This document shows, in pieces, positions 36,471 through 45,686 of a stretch of DNA of 64,000 bases. The notes beneath the pieces were generated by a model that worked only from the letters and a program-made list of their open reading frames with translations, was not told the origin of the DNA and made no database searches. The DNA is taken from assembly GCF_003287895.1 (NCBI RefSeq), contig NZ_CP030280.1:226001-290000 (forward strand), given 5' to 3'. Each line of letters opens with the position of its first letter. Position 1 is the first letter of the stretch. The position numbers were made by a program, and so were the translations under genes. The stretch comes from Blautia argi. GTDB lineage: Bacteria > Bacillota > Clostridia > Lachnospirales > Lachnospiraceae.

Positions 36471-36522
36471 GACCAAATAGAAGAGGACTCGCAGGACAGA
36501 GAAATCTTCTGTTTGGTTTTTT
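36471..36522 (+). terminator. Terminator of the matrix operon
   Basis: ACCAAATAGAAGA pairs with TCTTCTGTTTGGT (one mismatch), followed by TTTTTTATT. Confidence 0.75.
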
Positions 36523-36536
36523 ATTGTTTTAAGTTG

Positions 36537-36565
36537 TTGATTTTTCGGGGGAATTTGTATACAAT
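36537..36565 (+). promoter_or_regulatory. Promoter of the diguanylate cyclase gene
   Basis: TTGATT, 17 nt, TACAAT, 34 nt before the start codon. It makes the cyclase a separate transcript from the matrix operon. Confidence 0.6.
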
Positions 36566-36599
36566 TCTTGGCAGAGAAACAGATTTTGGAGGACAAAAG

Positions 36600-38456
36600 A
36601 TGAAAAAGAAGACAGCATTGGTTTTTAGCGCTATGGCAGGGATTATCCTGGCGACAATGCTTGTATTTCAGTTGAATTTCCGCAGAGTATACGAGCTGAT
36701 TCTGGAAAAGGACATGGAACAGGTGGAAGACACCTCTAATTTTGTTACAGAGCTGCTGTATACAAAAATTCAGAATCTTTTTTCTGTATTAAGTTCAAAC
36801 CAGAAGATTTTCTGGGAGCATGAGGACGGAAATTTGGAAAGTGTTGTACAGAGGCTGAAAAAAATAAAGGAAGAGGAACGATTTGATACCATTGGCGTCA
36901 TGGATTTGCAGGGAAAGAGCATGGATGACTCCGGAGAGGGAAAGGTGATTACAGACACGCAATGGCTGGACAGCATAAGGAAAAACCAGAGGTATATATC
37001 CAACATTGAAGAGGTGTCTGACCGGATTTTATTGGCAGTTCCCATTGTGAAAAATGGCGAAGTCAGAGGCGCTATCTGGGGCTATTATTCTGTTGCGCTG
37101 ATTGCGGACGAGATTGAATTGTCAAAGGATTCGCACCGTTATTTTCAGATTGTTGACGACTCAGGTAAATATATCAGCGACTCAAATAACGTAAATTCTT
37201 TTGCAGAAAATATGAGTGTATGGGAGGAACTGCAGAGGTATGAACTTTCTGATGGCGTTACGGTTGAGGAAATTTATGAGAATATAGAACAGGGAAAAAC
37301 CGGCTATTTTCATTTTACATTTGAGGGGCAGGGACGTTATGTGACCTATGAGCCTTTGGGAATCAAGAACTGGTATGTATTTTCTGTGTTAACAGAGAAA
37401 TATCTGGGAAGCTATGTAACAGAGATAGAAAAGATTTTTTCCCGCATTCTGATGGGGACATTGGGGATTATTTTGTTGTCTATCGGAATTTTAGGATTTT
37501 TTGTATATAAGACCATGCGGTTGACAAAGGAGCAGAATGAGAGCCTGTTTTCTAAGAATAAGCTATTGTTTATGGCATTAAAGTATACAAAGGACATTCC
37601 GTTTGAAGTAGATATTGCCAAGAAAAGAGTGTCTATTTACAGCAATGAGGATTCCGGGAAAATGCTGGAACGGGATTTGGAAGAATTCACTCCTGAGTAT
37701 ATGCTGAAAAAAGATCTGATTGAGAAGAAACAGTACAGGGAGTATAAGGAGTTTTGCGAAAACATATTGTCGGGTAAACCCGTAAAGCCTGTGATTATAA
37801 AGATGAAAATGGGCGGAAAGTGGAATTATAACAGAATCAGCATGGAAATATTGAATCAAAACCATATAATTGGATTTTTGGAGGATTATAATGAACTGGT
37901 GCTGCAGAACAGACAGATTCAGGAAATCAGTGAGAAGGCACAGAGAGATGCTTTGACAGGGCTGTATTGCAGAGGGTATTTTGTGCAGGAAGTAGAAAAA
38001 ATTTTAACAACTGTTTCCTGCTCTCATAATGGAACCTGTTCTGCATTATTTTTGCTGGATTTGGATTGTTTTAAGCAGGCAAATGATACGCTGGGACATA
38101 TGCTGGGTGATCGGATATTAAAAGATACAGGGCGGATTCTGCACTCTGTGGTGCGCGGCAGCGATTTGGTAGGAAGGCTGGGCGGCGATGAGTTTGTGGT
38201 GTTTATCCGAGAGGCAAGGGATATCGCCGCTTTGCGAAAATGTGCAGAAAAGATAAATGCAGCACTGAAACGGACTTATGGAGAGGAGAAAACAGTTACA
38301 GTCAGCGCATCTATCGGAATTGCAGTATGGACAGGAGAACGGAGTTTTGCAGAGCTTTATAAAATGGCAGATACTGCACTTTATAAAGTGAAAGAAAGTG
38401 GCAAAGACGGATATAACCTTTTGTCCGGGAGCCATGTGGAAGAATCAGAAAAATAA
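36600..38456 (+). CDS. Membrane diguanylate cyclase with extracellular sensor
   Basis: 618 residues from the ATG at 36600 (TGGAGGAC upstream). One N-terminal helix, a ~260-residue extracellular Cache-like sensor, a second helix near residue 290 and a linker are followed by a C-terminal GGDEF domain. The catalytic GGDEF is intact at about residues 528-532 (RLGGDEFVVF). RGSD five residues before it is a complete inhibitory I-site. It should make cyclic di-GMP under an external signal, with product feedback. It sits directly after the matrix operon, and c-di-GMP commonly controls matrix production. Confidence 0.9.
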   Translation: MKKKTALVFSAMAGIILATMLVFQLNFRRVYELILEKDMEQVEDTSNFVTELLYTKIQNLFSVLSSNQKIFWEHEDGNLESVVQRLKKIKEEERFDTIGVMDLQGKSMDDSGEGKVITDTQWLDSIRKNQRYISNIEEVSDRILLAVPIVKNGEVRGAIWGYYSVALIADEIELSKDSHRYFQIVDDSGKYISDSNNVNSFAENMSVWEELQRYELSDGVTVEEIYENIEQGKTGYFHFTFEGQGRYVTYEPLGIKNWYVFSVLTEKYLGSYVTEIEKIFSRILMGTLGIILLSIGILGFFVYKTMRLTKEQNESLFSKNKLLFMALKYTKDIPFEVDIAKKRVSIYSNEDSGKMLERDLEEFTPEYMLKKDLIEKKQYREYKEFCENILSGKPVKPVIIKMKMGGKWNYNRISMEILNQNHIIGFLEDYNELVLQNRQIQEISEKAQRDALTGLYCRGYFVQEVEKILTTVSCSHNGTCSALFLLDLDCFKQANDTLGHMLGDRILKDTGRILHSVVRGSDLVGRLGGDEFVVFIREARDIAALRKCAEKINAALKRTYGEEKTVTVSASIGIAVWTGERSFAELYKMADTALYKVKESGKDGYNLLSGSHVEESEK

Positions 38457-38459
38457 TTC

Positions 38460-38488
38460 TTGACAAATTTCGTATAATAACATATAAT
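38460..38488 (+). promoter_or_regulatory. Consensus sigma-A promoter of cysK
   Basis: TTGACA, 17 nt, TATAAT, a perfect match to consensus, 57 nt before the start. Confidence 0.85.
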
Positions 38489-38509
38489 TCCTACTAAGTT
38501 AATAGGGAA
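38488..38509 (+). promoter_or_regulatory. Possible operator overlapping the cysK start of transcription
   Basis: TTCCTA and TAGGGAA form an imperfect inverted repeat immediately downstream of the -10 box, where a repressor (for example a CymR/Rrf2 type) would block transcription. The regulator is not identified. Confidence 0.35.
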
Positions 38510-38544
38510 AAGAGATGCTTAAATGAAAACAGGAGGAATCAGTT

Positions 38545-39480
38545 ATGGCAAAGAAAATTTATACAGGTGTACAGGAATTGATTGGAAACACACCGCTTCT
38601 GGAAGTGACAAATATTGAGAAGGAAAAGGGATTAAAGGCAACTCTTCTGGTAAAGCTGGAATATTTGAATCCGGCGGGAAGCGTCAAGGACAGAATTGCG
38701 AAAAATATGATTGAGGACGCAGAAGCCAGGGGGCTTTTAAAGCCGGGAGCAACGATTATTGAGCCTACTTCCGGAAATACAGGTATCGGACTTGCGTCTA
38801 TTGCGGCATCGAAGGGATATCGTTTGATTCTTACCATGCCGGAAACCATGAGTGTGGAAAGAAGGAATATTCTGAAAGCCTATGGCGCGGAGATTGTGCT
38901 TACAGAGGGTACAAAGGGTATGACAGGCGCTATTGCAAAAGCGAAGGAATTACAGGAGAAAATTCCGGGCAGTTTTCTCACCGGGCAGTTTGACAATCCG
39001 GCAAATCCGGCGGCACATATTGCCACAACAGGACCGGAAATCTGGAAGGACACAGACGGCGAAGTAGACATTTTTGTGGCAGGCGTGGGAACCGGCGGAA
39101 CCATTACAGGTGTGGGAGAATATCTGAAAGCGCAGAAGCCGGAGGTAAAGGTTGTGGCAGTGGAGCCATCAGACTCACCCGTGCTTTCTAAGGGAATGTC
39201 AGGACCGCATAAGATTCAGGGAATCGGCGCAGGCTTTGTACCGCAGGTGCTGAATACAGAAATTTATGATGAAATTGTCACAGCCACAGCAGAGGATTCT
39301 TTTGCAGCAGCGAAGTTTTTTGCACAGAAAGAAGGGATTTTGGTGGGAATTTCTTCCGGCGCAGCGCTTCACACAGCAATCCAGTTGGCAAAACGACCGG
39401 AAAATGAAGGGAAAACCATTGTAGCGCTTTTGCCGGACAGCGGCGACCGCTATTATTCCACTCCATTGTTTGAAGGATAA
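38545..39480 (+). CDS. cysK: Cysteine synthase (O-acetylserine sulfhydrylase)
   Basis: 311 residues of fold-type II PLP enzyme making cysteine from O-acetylserine and sulfide. The PLP lysine is Lys48 in NPAGSVKDR, the substrate loop is TSGNTG, and the phosphate-binding glycine loop is GTGGTITG. The usual C-terminal PDSGDRYYST is present. AGGAGG precedes the ATG. It may be cotranscribed with the HPr-like gene 156 bp downstream. Confidence 0.95.
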   Translation: MAKKIYTGVQELIGNTPLLEVTNIEKEKGLKATLLVKLEYLNPAGSVKDRIAKNMIEDAEARGLLKPGATIIEPTSGNTGIGLASIAASKGYRLILTMPETMSVERRNILKAYGAEIVLTEGTKGMTGAIAKAKELQEKIPGSFLTGQFDNPANPAAHIATTGPEIWKDTDGEVDIFVAGVGTGGTITGVGEYLKAQKPEVKVVAVEPSDSPVLSKGMSGPHKIQGIGAGFVPQVLNTEIYDEIVTATAEDSFAAAKFFAQKEGILVGISSGAALHTAIQLAKRPENEGKTIVALLPDSGDRYYSTPLFEG

Positions 39481-39636
39481 AAAAAGAACGGTATAGATTT
39501 CTATAGAATGCTTGTATAGAAGGCAGCAGGAGGGCAATACTGGAAAGAGAGCAAAATACATGAAAACAGCAGTGCCTGCATAGATTAAAGAAAACAGAAG
39601 GACTGCAGCAATGCTCTTGGAAAAGGAGATTTGGAT

Positions 39637-39868
39637 ATGGAAGAAATGAAAATCCGTCTGACAAAAGCCGATGATGTAAGGGAATTTGTACGGGCTGCCA
39701 GAAAATGTGAGTTTGATGTGGATATTTCTTATGAAAGAGCTGTAGTAGATGGGAAATCCATTATTGGGAATTTTTGCTTTGGGTCTGGATCACCCGCTGA
39801 CTGTAAGCTGCCATGGAGAAAGTCAGGAATTTCGGCAGAGCATGCAGAGGTTTGCGGTGGAAGCATAA
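39637..39868 (+). pseudogene. HPr-like protein, frameshifted
   Basis: The ATG at 39637 follows AAAAGGAGAT. The frame encodes MKIRLTKADDVREFV and DGKSIIG and is then lost. Removing one base of the T5 at 39771 gives ALGLDHPLTVSCHGESQEF and an ending at 39868, an 76-residue HPr-fold protein. The usual His15 position near the N-terminus is occupied by non-histidine residues (REFVRAARK), so this is a PTS-HPr relative without the phosphorylation site, common in Lachnospiraceae. The break may be a sequence error. Confidence 0.65.
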
Positions 39869-39910
39869 AGGAAAGATTTGTTCTTTAAAACAGAATATGG
39901 AAAAAAAGAA

Positions 39911-39967
39911 GACTGTCACATAAAATGCCTGTCAGAGTTTTGATAAGGGTTTTTGTGGCAGTTTTTT
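39911..39967 (+). terminator. Terminator after the cysK-HPr segment
   Basis: GACTGTCACA pairs with TGTGGCAGT(TTTTT) through a long A/T-rich loop. Confidence 0.6.
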
Positions 39968-39975
39968 GCTTCAAA

Positions 39976-40004
39976 TTGACAGAAATAACAACGATTTACA
40001 TATT
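39976..40004 (+). promoter_or_regulatory. Possible promoter of the DUF1266 lipoprotein gene
   Basis: TTGACA, 17 nt, CATATT. A second TATAAT lies at about 40031, so the true -10 is uncertain. Confidence 0.45.
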
Positions 40005-40077
40005 TTTGTTGTGCATTTTGATATATACAGATATAATAAGTTCTATAAAAATATCTTCAAATTAAGGAGGAAATACC

Positions 40078-41455
40078 ATGAAACAGTCAGGGAGAGGAAT
40101 ACGGGTGAAAATGATTTCCGTAACAGCGGCAGCAGTTTTAGGGGTATCTGCTCTGGGAGCGTGCGGAAGTAGCGGAAGCGGAGAAAATGCAGTTTCCGTA
40201 GAAGTAGAAGGGAAGTATAAGGCGTCTGATTTTGAACAGCTTGATATTTCCAGTGATACAACGAAATGGATTTGTGCGGCTTATGCCATTTATACAAAGT
40301 ATAATGATAAATCTTTGAGCGCAATAGGAGGTCTGGAAGGAGATGACCGGGAATGGTACAGAGATTCTATTAAGGAAGAATTGTCCGGCGGTTGGGGAAT
40401 CAAAGGTCGTAAAGATGTAGAACGGGTGGTAAATAAGCTGCTGGCAAAGGGACATAAGGAAGAATATGCAAAGACTATTCAGGAATTAAAGAAGAAAAAG
40501 CTGCTTGATTTATCTACAGAGGAAGCTATGGCAAATTTGCCTGATGATGAAGACCTTTCCAGATATCAGGTTGCCCACGAAGCATATCAGAAATATGGGG
40601 AGCATGGCATTGACGGCTGGGATTACTGCAGAGCTTTGCAAATATTGGGAGATTGCTATCAGGCGGAGTATATTAATCTGGAGGAATGTCTGGATATGAG
40701 TCTTCCTATCGCAGAAAAGCTGCAAAGTACTTATGAGAGCTGGGAAGGTGTGGCAGAGAGCTATCTATACGGATTTTCCTTCTGGAAAGAAGAGCTGCCT
40801 GATGATTATGAAAGCCAGGAACGTTGGGATACATATGAAGAATTGAAAACCATGCAGGCAAGTCCGTATGAAGTAGATTATAAACACAAAGCTGGAAAAT
40901 ACCTGGAAGGACGGGGCAGAGAAAAAGAAAGCGGCTGCCGAACAGGATAAAAAAGAAGGTTATGTGCCTGTAAAATGTGGGGAAAGCGGCGTTGTGAAGG
41001 TGCGTTTGCCAGAAGAATATGTATGGGACAGCGAAAACGAATCCGATATTGGAACAGAAAGATTTTCTATTTATAATGATATGGGCTTTTCGGACGTGGA
41101 TATTTCTTACAATCTGGAGTCTTTGAGAGAGAATCCCAATGCAGCAGAAAGCGCAGAGGAATGGGCGCTGTTGCAAGAAGAGAGCGCAAAAGAAAATGTC
41201 AAAGAGGGCGACACACAGGAGAGCAGCGGTATTCAGACCCGGCAGGTGGGAGAGTTTGAGGTACATTATCTGATACAAAAGAAGACAGATGCGGAATACC
41301 AGCAGTTGAGATTAAAAGGGGAGGCATGGGCAGAAATAGACGGAAAATATCTTCTGAAATGTGAATACAGAGAGTCCGTGGAACTGGGTCAGGAAACCAG
41401 AGGCTCTATGGACGGTTCCATGTGGGATACTCTTTATGGTGATATAAAATGGTGA
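40078..41455 (+). pseudogene. DUF1266 lipoprotein, one frameshift
   Basis: Lipoprotein signal with lipobox LGAC (cysteine at residue 29). A DUF1266 domain follows, with GWGIKGRKDVERVVNKLL and the W-D-x-x-R motif in GIDGWDYCRALQI. After residue ~280 the frame breaks. Removing one A from the A4 at 40896 joins it to AGNTWKDGAEKKKAAAEQ and a second extracellular domain ending at 41455 (about 460 residues in total). AAGGAGG precedes the ATG. It heads a run of five co-directional genes with envelope-associated products, but its function is unknown. Confidence 0.7.
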
Positions 41456-41459
41456 TGAT

Positions 41460-42878
41460 ATGAACAAAAATGAATGGGAACTGTATTTTATCCGCCAGGA
41501 AATAGAAAATCAAAAAACGGAGCAGCAGCGCAGGCTTGTAAAGAAAAGAGTTCGTATGATAACGCTGAGTCTGGTGCTTCTGGCAGGGATTATCGGGGGA
41601 ACCGCTTTTGTGGTTTCCCGCAGTTCAGAATACGGAAAGCTGAAAAGTGCAGTAAAGCGTCAGGATTACAGGCTGGCAGCCGTACAAATGGCACAGCATG
41701 TCAACGAAAAGTACGGGGCAGAAGTGTGCAGCGCAGAAGACCTGGACTGCTCTTTCTGGGACCCCTCTAATACAAGAGATTATATTGGAGTGAGGGGAGT
41801 ATCCAGAGAAAATCCGGGAGAACAGGTTTATATGCTTTATCTTTCTAAAGAAGAGGCTGTTTATCTGGATACCTTTCAATGGGAAGAGATTTCTGTAGAT
41901 TTGGAGAAAGAGGCAGCAGAGGCTACGGGCTTGCAGGAAGTATCTTGTGATACCTATTGTTTTACGGATTTAGACAAAGGAAAGCTGTATTATTTCTGTC
42001 CGTGGCTGGCAGCCGGAGGTTATATCACGAAATATGAGGGGAATTTGGCGGAGTTTTTTCAAAATGAGAGAGAAGCCAGGGAGGCGCTGCCTGCTGTAGA
42101 GGAAATGCAGGGAACGCGAATAAACGGCGCTCTTGCCTTTTATTTTGAAGAACCGGATATAAAGGACATGGAAGCACGGCTGAAAAATCCTTCCCTGCCT
42201 TATGCCAAAAGGTTTGAGGAAGGTCTAAAGGCCATGGAAGAGAAATACCAGGTGGATATTCAGAGTACGGTGCTTTATCAAAAGGCGTATCAGGAAATGA
42301 AACTTGCTCTTGATGAGAAAATGCGAAGTGCGGTATTTCCCACAAAATATATAGACTATGGAGAGGGAGCAGTCTTTTTTAATCCGGCTTATACGCTGCT
42401 TACTATGAGCAGAGATGAAATTTTTCTTCCCCGGGCAGAGCAGATGGAGGAAGGGATTTATCTGTTTTCTCCCGGAGAGAAGAAGATAGGAGATGTCTAT
42501 GAATATAAGAATACCGAACCGGATAAGGAGCTGCAGGCAAAGGCGGAAAAAGAACTGCCCGGCTGGACGATGAAAAAAACATTTTGTCTTCTGGAAAACA
42601 CGGAAGAGATTTTTCTTTTCCGGGAATATGCCATGGTTCTGGACTGGGAAAGGCTGTGTGAAGGCAGGGAGGGCAGAATCATTGGCTGGAGCGGTGTAGA
42701 CTGGGAGATTTACGAGGAAACCGCAGTACCTTTTCCGCCGGAAATAAGAAGTGATACCTATAACATGGAGGACGGTTATATGGTGGTTGGAAACCATATT
42801 GGGTATGGAGAGGAACTTGATGAATTTGGCGCGAGAAAGCATATGAATGATGTGATGTTTTCTATTTGGACAAAATAA
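41460..42878 (+). CDS. Unknown single-pass membrane protein
   Basis: 472 residues. A cytoplasmic N-terminal stretch rich in charge (IRQEIENQKTEQQRRLVKKR) leads into one helix (MITLSLVLLAGIIGGTAFVV) and a large extracellular domain with many aromatic and acidic residues. No family is recognised. It starts 4 bp after the lipoprotein stop, so translation is probably coupled and the two proteins may work together outside the cell. Confidence 0.7.
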   Translation: MNKNEWELYFIRQEIENQKTEQQRRLVKKRVRMITLSLVLLAGIIGGTAFVVSRSSEYGKLKSAVKRQDYRLAAVQMAQHVNEKYGAEVCSAEDLDCSFWDPSNTRDYIGVRGVSRENPGEQVYMLYLSKEEAVYLDTFQWEEISVDLEKEAAEATGLQEVSCDTYCFTDLDKGKLYYFCPWLAAGGYITKYEGNLAEFFQNEREAREALPAVEEMQGTRINGALAFYFEEPDIKDMEARLKNPSLPYAKRFEEGLKAMEEKYQVDIQSTVLYQKAYQEMKLALDEKMRSAVFPTKYIDYGEGAVFFNPAYTLLTMSRDEIFLPRAEQMEEGIYLFSPGEKKIGDVYEYKNTEPDKELQAKAEKELPGWTMKKTFCLLENTEEIFLFREYAMVLDWERLCEGREGRIIGWSGVDWEIYEETAVPFPPEIRSDTYNMEDGYMVVGNHIGYGEELDEFGARKHMNDVMFSIWTK

Positions 42879-42896
42879 AGCAGTGGAGGAAAAGGC

Positions 42897-43871
42897 ATGG
42901 AAATTTACAATCGGAGAACGCCGGGCAGTGTCACGGGAATTGTGTTTCTTCTGCTGGGAATCTCAGGAGTTTTGGAAAATATTTCAGACATGTGGGTTAA
43001 TTTTACACTGGGGAAAGAGATTCAGAAACTGGATCAGACACTGGCAAGGGATTCCTTTCTTGCAGGGTGTTTTGAAGGTGTTTTCGCACTGTTGTTTTTG
43101 ATTCTTGCGTTTGCGGGAGTTGTAAAAATTACCAGAGTAATACGTTTCTGGCGTATAAAAAGAATTTTAGGCGACAGGGCTATGATTTCTCTGGAAGAAC
43201 TGTCCCGTAAGCTGCATTGTTCACAAAAACGGCTTCGCAGGGAGCTGGAAAAAATGATACAGCACAATTTCTTTCTGCAGGGGCATCTGAATCAGGAGTA
43301 TACCTGCTTTATTGTCACAGACCGCAGGTATAAGGAATACCAGAAGATTTTATCCGAATGGAAGCGGGAGCAGAGTTACTGGCAGGAAAAGGGCTTTGAT
43401 GAGGAGAAGCAAAAAGTTGTGGAGCAGGCGCAGAACTGTCTTACGGAAATCCGAAGTCTGACAGAGAGGATTTGTTTACAGAATCAGACAGATTTTGGAA
43501 TGGAAGCAGATTTGCAAAAGCTGGAAAAAGGGGTAGAAAAGCTGATTTCCGCATGCAGACACGACCCTCAGAATCTGCCTCAGATGAGCTTGTTTCTGAA
43601 TTACTATCTTCCTACTGCAGAAAAATTTGTAAGAGAATATGCCTGGATAGCAGATGGGGAACAGACCGGTGATAACAGGGAAGAGCTGAGAAGAGAGCTT
43701 TTTAAAGGTGTGAGGGAACTGGCAGAGGCATTTGAGGAATTATCGCAGCGCCTTTGCGATTCTATGGAGTCTGACATCTTTGACGATATTGCGGCACTGG
43801 AGAAGATGATGGAGCAGAGAGAGAAAGGAGGATATCTCGGTGACAGGAAGAAAGTTTTTAAGCGCGGCTGA
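42897..43871 (+). CDS. XpaC-like membrane protein 1
   Basis: 324 residues. Two helices lie near the N-terminus (SVTGIVFLLLGISGVLE and GVFALLFLILAFAGVV). A winged-helix-like segment follows (MISLEELSRKLHCSQKRLRR), then a long helical region and the XpaC/PF10112-like C-terminus LNYYLPTAEKFVREY ... DIFDDIAALEKMMEQ. XpaC homologues are annotated for X-phosphate hydrolysis in Bacillus, but their true role is unclear. GTGGAGG precedes the ATG. It overlaps the next gene by 32 bp. Confidence 0.7.
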   Translation: MEIYNRRTPGSVTGIVFLLLGISGVLENISDMWVNFTLGKEIQKLDQTLARDSFLAGCFEGVFALLFLILAFAGVVKITRVIRFWRIKRILGDRAMISLEELSRKLHCSQKRLRRELEKMIQHNFFLQGHLNQEYTCFIVTDRRYKEYQKILSEWKREQSYWQEKGFDEEKQKVVEQAQNCLTEIRSLTERICLQNQTDFGMEADLQKLEKGVEKLISACRHDPQNLPQMSLFLNYYLPTAEKFVREYAWIADGEQTGDNREELRRELFKGVRELAEAFEELSQRLCDSMESDIFDDIAALEKMMEQREKGGYLGDRKKVFKRG

Positions 43872-44643
43872 GTTTGTGCTGGGTATTTTTCTGTTTTTGG
43901 ACAGTCTTATGTACATCATTCGTACGTTTTCTATGAGGCGAAGTCCGGAGTTTTATGCTGTGGGATTTCGTTTGTGGAACGTGGATATGCTGGTGGCAGC
44001 AGGATTGGCAATTCTGGGAATTTTTCTGGTCTGTCATAGTCGGAAAACCGTGCTTTTTCAGCGCTTGTACAGAACCTTTCAAAGTGTAGCTGCAAAAAGA
44101 GATATGGTATCCGTAGCAGAACTATGTGAAGAGGGGCATTGTTCTAAAAGAAAGGGATTAGAGTACCTGGAGAAGATGCTGGATAAAAATTTGTTTCCAG
44201 GTGCAAAACTTGACTGGCAAAAGGGAATGGTTTTGCTTACGGAGGAAGCGGCAAAAGAGTACCAACAGGTATGGGAAAGCTGGACGGAGAAGCAGAAAAA
44301 GTATAGGGGAGCAGGCATTCCCCTGAAGGAACAGGAGATTTTTCTCTTGGGCGCAGTACAGGCGGAAGAACTTGGGAAGCTGGCAGAGCAGATACAGCAG
44401 CCGGAAATTCACAGGCGTTTGGGAGAGATTGCTTCTTTTTATGAGAAGCGATACAGTCATATGGAAAAAGAGAAGCCAAATACAGAGTTTCTCACTGCTG
44501 TGGCAAAGGAGTATTTTCCTCAGGTAAAAGATATGGCAGAGGACTATATTCAGATGGAAACACTGGACAGCACAGTGGGAGAATCCCTTTCCGCCCAACG
44601 ATTCCGGGATTTTCTATATAGATTTCCGGGAATGGGAAAATAA
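43840..44643 (+). CDS. XpaC-like membrane protein 2 (paralogue)
   Basis: 267 residues from a GTG at 43840 with AAAGGAGG upstream. Same architecture as the preceding protein: two N-terminal helices, a helix-turn-helix-like MVSVAELCEEGHCSKRKG, a coiled middle, and a C-terminal FLTAVAKEYFPQVKDMAEDY. The final D-I-x-A-L-E-K-M segment of XpaC is missing. Overlapping paralogues suggest a hetero-oligomer. Confidence 0.65.
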   Translation: MTGRKFLSAAEFVLGIFLFLDSLMYIIRTFSMRRSPEFYAVGFRLWNVDMLVAAGLAILGIFLVCHSRKTVLFQRLYRTFQSVAAKRDMVSVAELCEEGHCSKRKGLEYLEKMLDKNLFPGAKLDWQKGMVLLTEEAAKEYQQVWESWTEKQKKYRGAGIPLKEQEIFLLGAVQAEELGKLAEQIQQPEIHRRLGEIASFYEKRYSHMEKEKPNTEFLTAVAKEYFPQVKDMAEDYIQMETLDSTVGESLSAQRFRDFLYRFPGMGK

Positions 44644-44724
44644 AAGGATTCACCGCTTTTCAGATGAATCGCTTTATGTTAAGCTATTGCTATATATTTT
44701 AGATGAATACTACAGGAGGAATTT

Positions 44725-45552
44725 ATGGATATTCAAGAGTTTCAGGAGAAATTAAAAGATATACAGACCTTGGCAATGCAGAATGGAAAGCAGGTTCATA
44801 GGGAATTGGTGGAGCAGTTTTTTGAGGAACCGGGTATGGATAAGGACAAGCTGCAAAAGGTGTATGATTTTCTGGAAATCCAGGGAATCTATATAGAAGG
44901 ATACAGCAGAAAGAATAGGAGTTCTGTTGCAGAAAACAGGTCTGAATCTGCTGCAGCCTCAGATATGGATTCTGTATCAGGGGACAGCTCTGCTTTTTGT
45001 GGGGACAGAGAGAACAGAGCTGAGATGGCTACACAGACAGAACAGACGGCGCTGACCTCTGAAGAAGAAACATTTCTGGAAGAATATCTGGAAGGTTTTG
45101 TTTTGCCGGAATCCGCAGAGAGGGAATCTATTCTCCAGAAGTTTAAAGAAGGGAAAGACTGTGCGCCTGAGGATTTGCTTCGCTCTTTGCAGGAAGATTT
45201 GGTACAGGCGGCAAAGGTATTGAATTGTCCTGAAATTTTCTTCGGAGATTTGTTGCAGGAAGGAAATATGGGGCTGCTTATGGCGCTGCAGAACAGAAGC
45301 GAACAGGAATGTTCTGTGGAATGGCTTTTGGAAGAGGCCAAAAGCGCTATGCGTCTTTTCATTGAAGATATGACTCAGCAAAAGAAAGAGGATAATATTT
45401 TGGTGGAAAAGGTGCGGAACCTGGAGGCGCGGGTGAAAGAACTGACAGAGGACGAAAATATCAAATACAGTGTGGAAGAACTGGCGGCATTTCTGGACAT
45501 GGATCCGGAGGAGATGGAGGCTGTGCTTCAGCTGACAGGAGATGACAAATAG
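44725..45552 (+). CDS. Degenerate sigma-70-like protein
   Basis: 275 residues. The N-terminal ~60 resemble sigma region 1.1 (KLQKVYDFLEIQGIYI). An acidic, low-complexity linker follows, then a remnant of region 2 (FFGDLLQEGNMGLLMALQNR, compare LIQEGNxGLxxAV) and a region 3-like end (YSVEELAAFLDMDPEEMEAVL). The promoter -10 recognition helix, region 2.4 and all of region 4 are absent, so it should not direct transcription on its own. It may bind RNA polymerase or a sigma factor as a modulator; this is inference. AGGAGG precedes the ATG and ftsH follows. Confidence 0.6.
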   Translation: MDIQEFQEKLKDIQTLAMQNGKQVHRELVEQFFEEPGMDKDKLQKVYDFLEIQGIYIEGYSRKNRSSVAENRSESAAASDMDSVSGDSSAFCGDRENRAEMATQTEQTALTSEEETFLEEYLEGFVLPESAERESILQKFKEGKDCAPEDLLRSLQEDLVQAAKVLNCPEIFFGDLLQEGNMGLLMALQNRSEQECSVEWLLEEAKSAMRLFIEDMTQQKKEDNILVEKVRNLEARVKELTEDENIKYSVEELAAFLDMDPEEMEAVLQLTGDDK

Positions 45553-45686
45553 TGGTTTATGATTTTTTAATAGAATTAACATGTTTTCTTCATTGCATAT
45601 TCACATGGGAAGACGTATAGTTGATATAATGAGAATGGCACAGCGGGCAAATAGTTTGCACAGATGCCAGGACGGAGGAGATAGAA

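Noticed and set aside
38488..38509. T-box leader for cysK
   Set aside because: The leader is only about 57 nt and lacks the T-box sequence and specifier stem; the small inverted repeat fits an operator better.
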